Source: CAZBAF01 sp964490245 (lineage in GTDB: Bacteria > Patescibacteriota > Saccharimonadia > Saccharimonadales > JACDBH01). From it: a stretch of DNA of 64,000 nt. Shown one piece after another: positions 60,764-64,000 of the stretch; position 1 is the first letter of the stretch; each line of letters starts with the position of its first letter. Location: positions 1-64,000 of the forward strand of contig CAZBAF010000001.1 of assembly GCA_964490245.1 (NCBI GenBank), written 5' to 3'. The notes beneath the pieces were generated by a model, which had not been told where the DNA came from, ran no database searches, and saw only the letters and a program-made list of their open reading frames with translations. The position numbers were made by a program, and so were the translations under genes.

Positions 60764-60793
60764 TTGACAAAGTGCACGTAAGTGTGCTACAAT
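60764..60793 (+). promoter_or_regulatory. Recurrent promoter element, copy 6
   Basis: TTGACA (60764-60769), 18 nt, TACAAT (60788-60793), then AAAAAGATAGGCC. The upstream TAACAGGGGTA is shared with copy 4. It points toward hisS, which has a separate promoter, and its product is predicted to end in between. Confidence 0.75.
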
Positions 60794-60799
60794 AAAAAG

Positions 60800-60892
60800 A
60801 TAGGCCCTTTGCGTGCCAGGCATCTCTTATCCAAAACCAGCCCAAAAGCCGTTCTGTTCATAACACCAAATCAGCGCCCCGGCTTTTTATTT
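60800..60892 (+). ncRNA. Candidate short sRNA with terminator, upstream of hisS
   Basis: Predicted to start near 60800 in the conserved GATAGG and to end at an intrinsic-terminator-like element: AAAAGCCG (60844-60851) pairs with CGGCTTTT (60880-60887), followed by TATTT. The 28-nt loop is long, so the terminator is moderate. The hisS -10 (60909-60914) lies beyond it, which supports an independent RNA of about 90 nt. Confidence 0.5.
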
Positions 60893-60926
60893 ATAAAGAC
60901 CGGTAACGTATAATAAAGACCAATAT

Positions 60927-62243
60927 ATGAGCCTACCAATCCAACCCTACAAAGGCGCCCGTGATTTTTATCCGGAAGATAAACGGACGCTCGAGAAGAT
61001 CTTTGCCAGCTGGCGCAGCGTGGCTAAAAGCTTTGGCTATGAAGAGTACGACGCGCCGATTATAGAACCGGCCGAATTGTTTGAGGCAAAATCCGGCGAT
61101 GAGCTGGTCAACGAGCAGTCCTATGTGTTTACAGACCGCGGTGATCGCCGGGTCATGCTCAGGCCGGAGATGACGCCGAGCGTCTCGCGGCTGGTGGCCG
61201 GCAGGCGTCAGGAGCTGCCGCTGCCGATCCGCTGGTTTAGTATTCCTAATTGCTGGCGTTATGAGCGGCCGCAGAAGGGCCGTGGTCGCGAATTTTATCA
61301 GCTTAATATTGATCTGTTTGGCGCTGTAGGTTTGCCGGCCAATGTAGAAATGCTGCAGCTGGTCGATGCCTTGATGCGCGATTTTGCAGCCCGCCAGGAC
61401 ATGTATGAGATACGTGTTAATAACCGTGAGCTTATGAACCACATCTTAGGTAGCTACCTGGGGCTGGACGAAGTCGAGCAAAAAACCATTGCGCGCCTGA
61501 TTGATCGCCGTGCCAAACTGCCGCCGGGCGAATTTAAGGCGCTGGTAGAGGCGTCCATTGCGCCGTCTTTGCGTGAACAGGGTGCCGCCGACAAGCTGTT
61601 CGCTCTGCTTGAGGCTGCCAGCCTCAGCGATCTGCCGGCCGAGCTGCAAGAGCACGAGGCGGCCAAAGAAATTGCCGAGCTGCTGCGCACCTGCCAGGAC
61701 TTAAGCATAACGAACGTGATCTTTGACATTACCCTGATGCGCGGGCTGGATTACTACACCGGCTTTGTGTTTGAGGTGTTTGATACCCACCCCGACAACA
61801 ACAACCGCAGTCTGTTCGGGGGCGGGCGGTACGACGGACTGGTCGGCCTGTTTGGCGTTGAGCCTATTCCGACGGTTGGCTTTGCAATCAGTGATGTGGT
61901 GCTGATGGAGTTTTTGAAGGTTCATGATCTGATGCCGCAGGCAGGTGTTGAGACCGAAATCTGTGTTATTCCGATTGGCGAGGTCTATGGTCAGGCGCTT
62001 AAAGTGTCCGGCGAGCTGCGCGAAATGGGCGTAAATGTCAGTCTGGATATTACGGCCCGCAAAACCGACAAAATGCTGAAAAGCGCCATCAAAGCGGGTG
62101 TGCCATACGTGCTGTTTGTGGGACAGCAGGAGGTTGAGACCGAGCTGTACAAGCTTAAAAACCTCGCCACCGGCAACGAAGAACCGCACTCCCTGCAGCG
62201 CATCGTAAGCATCATTAAAGACCACCGGGGAAGCAGCCTGTAG
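60927..62243 (+). CDS. hisS: Histidyl-tRNA synthetase
   Basis: 438 residues; class II synthetase. Motif 2 region GDRRVMLRPEMTPSVSRLVAG and FYQLNIDLFG, the His-specific GLDYYTGFVFE, motif 3 FGGGRYDGLVGLFG, and the C-terminal anticodon domain (EICVIPIGE, LFVGQQEVE). TATAAT (60909-60914) is 12 nt before the ATG with no SD, so a leader of about 5 nt or none. Confidence 0.96.
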   Translation: MSLPIQPYKGARDFYPEDKRTLEKIFASWRSVAKSFGYEEYDAPIIEPAELFEAKSGDELVNEQSYVFTDRGDRRVMLRPEMTPSVSRLVAGRRQELPLPIRWFSIPNCWRYERPQKGRGREFYQLNIDLFGAVGLPANVEMLQLVDALMRDFAARQDMYEIRVNNRELMNHILGSYLGLDEVEQKTIARLIDRRAKLPPGEFKALVEASIAPSLREQGAADKLFALLEAASLSDLPAELQEHEAAKEIAELLRTCQDLSITNVIFDITLMRGLDYYTGFVFEVFDTHPDNNNRSLFGGGRYDGLVGLFGVEPIPTVGFAISDVVLMEFLKVHDLMPQAGVETEICVIPIGEVYGQALKVSGELREMGVNVSLDITARKTDKMLKSAIKAGVPYVLFVGQQEVETELYKLKNLATGNEEPHSLQRIVSIIKDHRGSSL

Positions 62244-62313
62244 CGGCAACAATTTTAAAATAGGCTGGCTGTCTGTCAATCAAATAACCTCAGTTTGCTA
62301 CTGTATTCAATGA

Positions 62314-62341
62314 AATTTAGAAATTGTAAATTGAAAATCAC
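62314..62341. repeat. Heptamer array before tig
   Basis: Four contiguous 7-nt units: AATTTAG, AAATTGT, AAATTGA, AAATCAC. Same family as the arrays before pilB (AAATTGA and TTTTCAA types). It abuts the palindrome in the tig promoter. Confidence 0.65.
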
Positions 62342-62361
62342 CACTGTATCTGTTACAGTGG
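62341..62361. promoter_or_regulatory. Palindromic operator in the tig promoter
   Basis: CCACTGTA (62341-62348), 5 nt, TACAGTGG (62354-62361): a perfect 8-bp inverted repeat. TACAGT (62354-62359) is the likely -10, 8 nt before the tig ATG, so a protein bound here would block the polymerase. As RNA it would also be a hairpin, but it lies upstream of the expected start. Confidence 0.6.
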
Positions 62362-62367
62362 CTTTCT

Positions 62368-63651
62368 ATGCACATAACTCGCAACAATCTCGAACCAACC
62401 AAAGTCAAACTGGTCGTTAGCGCAGGCGCTGACGAGCTTAGTAAGGTAAAGGCGCAGGTGCTGAAAAAGCTGGCTCACGGCGTCAAGGTGCCGGGCTTTC
62501 GTGCCGGACATGTGCCGGCTGCAGTCGTAGAAAAGCATGTCGATCAGAACATGCTGCAGGCTGAGGTGATTGAAGAAACATTGAACCGCCTGTACGCTGC
62601 CGCGGTCCGCCAGGAGGATCTGCGTCCGGTGACCAACCCGGAAGTCTCAATTAAAAAGTTTGTGCCTTTCACCGAGCTGGAGGCAGAAATGGAACTGCCG
62701 GTGGTGGGTGCTATTAAACTGGCTGACTACAAAAAGATCAAACTTGCCAAAAAAGAAGTCAAGGTAGAGGACAAGGATATCGACGAAGTCATCGAATCGC
62801 TTAAGCAGCGCGCTGCCGCCCGGACAGAAGTGACGCGGGCTGCCAAATCCGGCGACCAGCTGACCATTGATTTTAAGGGCACAGATAGTAAGGGTCAGCC
62901 GGTGAACGGCGCAGATGGCAACGATTATCCGCTGGTTTTGGGCAGTAATACGTTTATTCCGGGTTTTGAAGACAATCTGATTGGCGCCAAGCCGGGCGAC
63001 ACCAGGACATTTACCGTCACATTCCCGAAAGATTATGGCGTTAAGGCACTGCAGAACAAGAAAGTCACCTTTGAAGTCAGCGTCAAGCAGGTTGCCGAGC
63101 TGGTCGCCCCAGAGGTGGACGATAATTTTGCGGCGGCCGTCGGGCCGTTCAAGTCGCTTGATGAGCTGAAGGCGGATATCAAAAAGCAGCTGGAGATGGA
63201 GCGCCAGCGCGAGACAGATCGCGCCTTCGAGAACGAGCTGCTTGAGAAAATCGCCGACAAATCTTCTGTCGAACTGCCGGATGTACTGATCGATCAGCAA
63301 ATTGACCGCATCGAGCAAGAAGAAAAGCAGAATCTGGCCTACCGCGGCCAGACCTGGGAAGAGCACCTCAAAGAAGAGGGCGTTACCGCTGACGAGCACC
63401 GCGACCAAAAACGTGCCGCTGCCGAGCAGCGTGTCAAAGCAAGCATTCTGCTGACCGAAATTGCCGAAAAAGAAGGCGTACAGGTAAGCGAAGAAGAACT
63501 GCAGGCCCGGCTCGAGCTGCTGCGGCAGCAGTATCGTGATCCGGCTATGCAGACCGAACTGGATAAACCTGAAGTCAGGCGTGATATCGGTGGGCGTATC
63601 ATGGCCGAGAAGACACTGGAAAAGTTAACTGCCTATGCAGGAGCCAAATAA
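62368..63651 (+). CDS. tig: Trigger factor
   Basis: 427 residues; ribosome-bound chaperone for nascent chains. Ribosome-binding domain with the signature VPGFRAGHVPAAVVEKH (cf. GFRxGKxP) near 43-60, an FKBP-like isomerase insert (about 150-235, LTIDFKGTDSKGQPVNG, GFEDNLIGAKPGDTRTF), and C-terminal helical arms. Leaderless from TACAGT. Complete. A second, unrelated frame begins inside its last codons. Confidence 0.95.
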   Translation: MHITRNNLEPTKVKLVVSAGADELSKVKAQVLKKLAHGVKVPGFRAGHVPAAVVEKHVDQNMLQAEVIEETLNRLYAAAVRQEDLRPVTNPEVSIKKFVPFTELEAEMELPVVGAIKLADYKKIKLAKKEVKVEDKDIDEVIESLKQRAAARTEVTRAAKSGDQLTIDFKGTDSKGQPVNGADGNDYPLVLGSNTFIPGFEDNLIGAKPGDTRTFTVTFPKDYGVKALQNKKVTFEVSVKQVAELVAPEVDDNFAAAVGPFKSLDELKADIKKQLEMERQRETDRAFENELLEKIADKSSVELPDVLIDQQIDRIEQEEKQNLAYRGQTWEEHLKEEGVTADEHRDQKRAAAEQRVKASILLTEIAEKEGVQVSEEELQARLELLRQQYRDPAMQTELDKPEVRRDIGGRIMAEKTLEKLTAYAGAK

Positions 63652-64000
63652 GCATCCTCAACTAAGCCAAGAGGTAGGTGTGGTGTCCGCGGATGTGCAA
63701 TCGCTAGGCGAAGCAGCCGGCTGTTTGTTGAGTGATTTTCCGGGTGTAGCTGACGAGGTCAAGTCTATTATTGAGTCTGATGCACCGACGGAGGTGAGTG
63801 CTTTTCAGCTGGAGGTGCTTCGCTGGGATCTTGAGCGCCGGCGTGACGAGATTTTTGCCGACGTCGAGCCAGAGGAGCTGTCACCCTGGACACCGGCGTT
63901 GCCACAGTCCGTATCCCAGTCCGAACTTATAGACCGCATAACACCGCGGCAGCTGGCTACGGGCGCCAGCTGCTTGTTCCTGGCCGGTGCTTCGATAGGG
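63635..64000 (+). CDS. Unrecognised gene, 3' part beyond the window
   Basis: An open frame of 122 codons runs from ATG 63635 to the window end without a stop. The first ATG overlaps tig by 17 bp and lacks a ribosome site; GTG 63680 or 63683 after AAGAGG is a likely start. The visible part is acidic and polar (SDFPGVADEVKSIIESDAP, VLRWDLERRRDEIF), then LATGASCLFLAGASIG at the edge looks like the start of a hydrophobic helix. No family assigned. Confidence 0.6.
   Translation, partial: MQEPNKHPQLSQEVGVVSADVQSLGEAAGCLLSDFPGVADEVKSIIESDAPTEVSAFQLEVLRWDLERRRDEIFADVEPEELSPWTPALPQSVSQSELIDRITPRQLATGASCLFLAGASIG

Noticed and set aside
60026..60823. 265-codon open frame on the minus strand
   Set aside because: Opposite the MltR-like gene, which has a promoter, ribosome site and coherent helical protein; the reverse product is low-complexity and without motifs.
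60800..60926. T-box riboswitch upstream of hisS
   Set aside because: The T-box bulge sequence and specifier loop could not be found in the short leader.

Overview
The window reads as a contiguous chromosomal segment of a Patescibacteria (CPR) bacterium, most probably Candidatus Saccharibacteria (TM7). This rests on gene content and style, not on a database search. Genes are compact housekeeping genes at moderate GC, TGA is used as a normal stop (which argues against the UGA=Gly lineages Gracilibacteria and Absconditabacteria), and there are several small envelope proteins of CPR type. About twenty genes have a -10 hexamer only 6-12 nt upstream of the start codon with no Shine-Dalgarno, which suggests widespread leaderless transcription. 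No prophage, insertion sequence or CRISPR array was seen.

Layout. 1-775 holds a strong promoter and what looks like a large structured non-coding RNA. 776-8330 carries an ABC exporter, an anchored FKBP isomerase, glutaredoxin, thioredoxin reductase, a glycerophosphodiesterase, pyrophosphatase, a NUDIX hydrolase, GAPDH and an RpiB-like isomerase. 8506-14244 is a carbon block: pentulose-phosphate epimerase, split transketolase, an EamA-type membrane protein, class II aldolase and a PfkB kinase. 14318-22416 has a LOG-family protein, three unrecognised proteins, uvrB, a large LADTG-anchored surface protein and DUF378. 22501-28085 has gatC-gatA-(HEPN-like)-gatB, galU and three small envelope proteins. 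28156-41819 has dnaE, a CAP-domain protein, a SpoU methylase, a PilB-type ATPase, malic enzyme, rplS, rnhB, yraN and an M1 aminopeptidase. 41820-49457 has nusA with an elaborate leader, a lipoprotein, clpC under a CIRCE operator, an HExxH protein and radA. 49478-64000 has a class A PBP, tyrS, a methyltransferase, recG, a PLC-like protein, rsmD, tRNA-Leu(UAG), hisS, tig and a gene cut by the window edge.

The most unusual material is intergenic. (i) Degenerate heptanucleotide tandem repeats recur at about eight loci, with locus-specific unit sequences. (ii) At least six copies of one near-consensus promoter (TTGACA, 17-18 nt, TATAAT-like, then a conserved AGATAGGGT around the predicted +1) mostly drive non-coding or antisense transcription, suggesting an sRNA family. 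(iii) A 229/243-bp inverted duplication contains both elements, flanks about 12 kb, and its two copies differ by exactly two heptamers. (iv) There are further structured RNAs and palindromic operators upstream of nusA, clpC, tig and ppa.

Functionally the genes supply lower glycolysis and the non-oxidative pentose shuffle, malate decarboxylation, tRNA-dependent amidation, replication and repair (dnaE, uvrB, recG, radA), protein quality control (clpC, tig, FKBP) and a peptidoglycan-containing Gram-positive-like surface with sortase-type and lipoprotein anchoring. This is consistent with a host-attached, biosynthetically reduced lifestyle; the lifestyle statement is inference.
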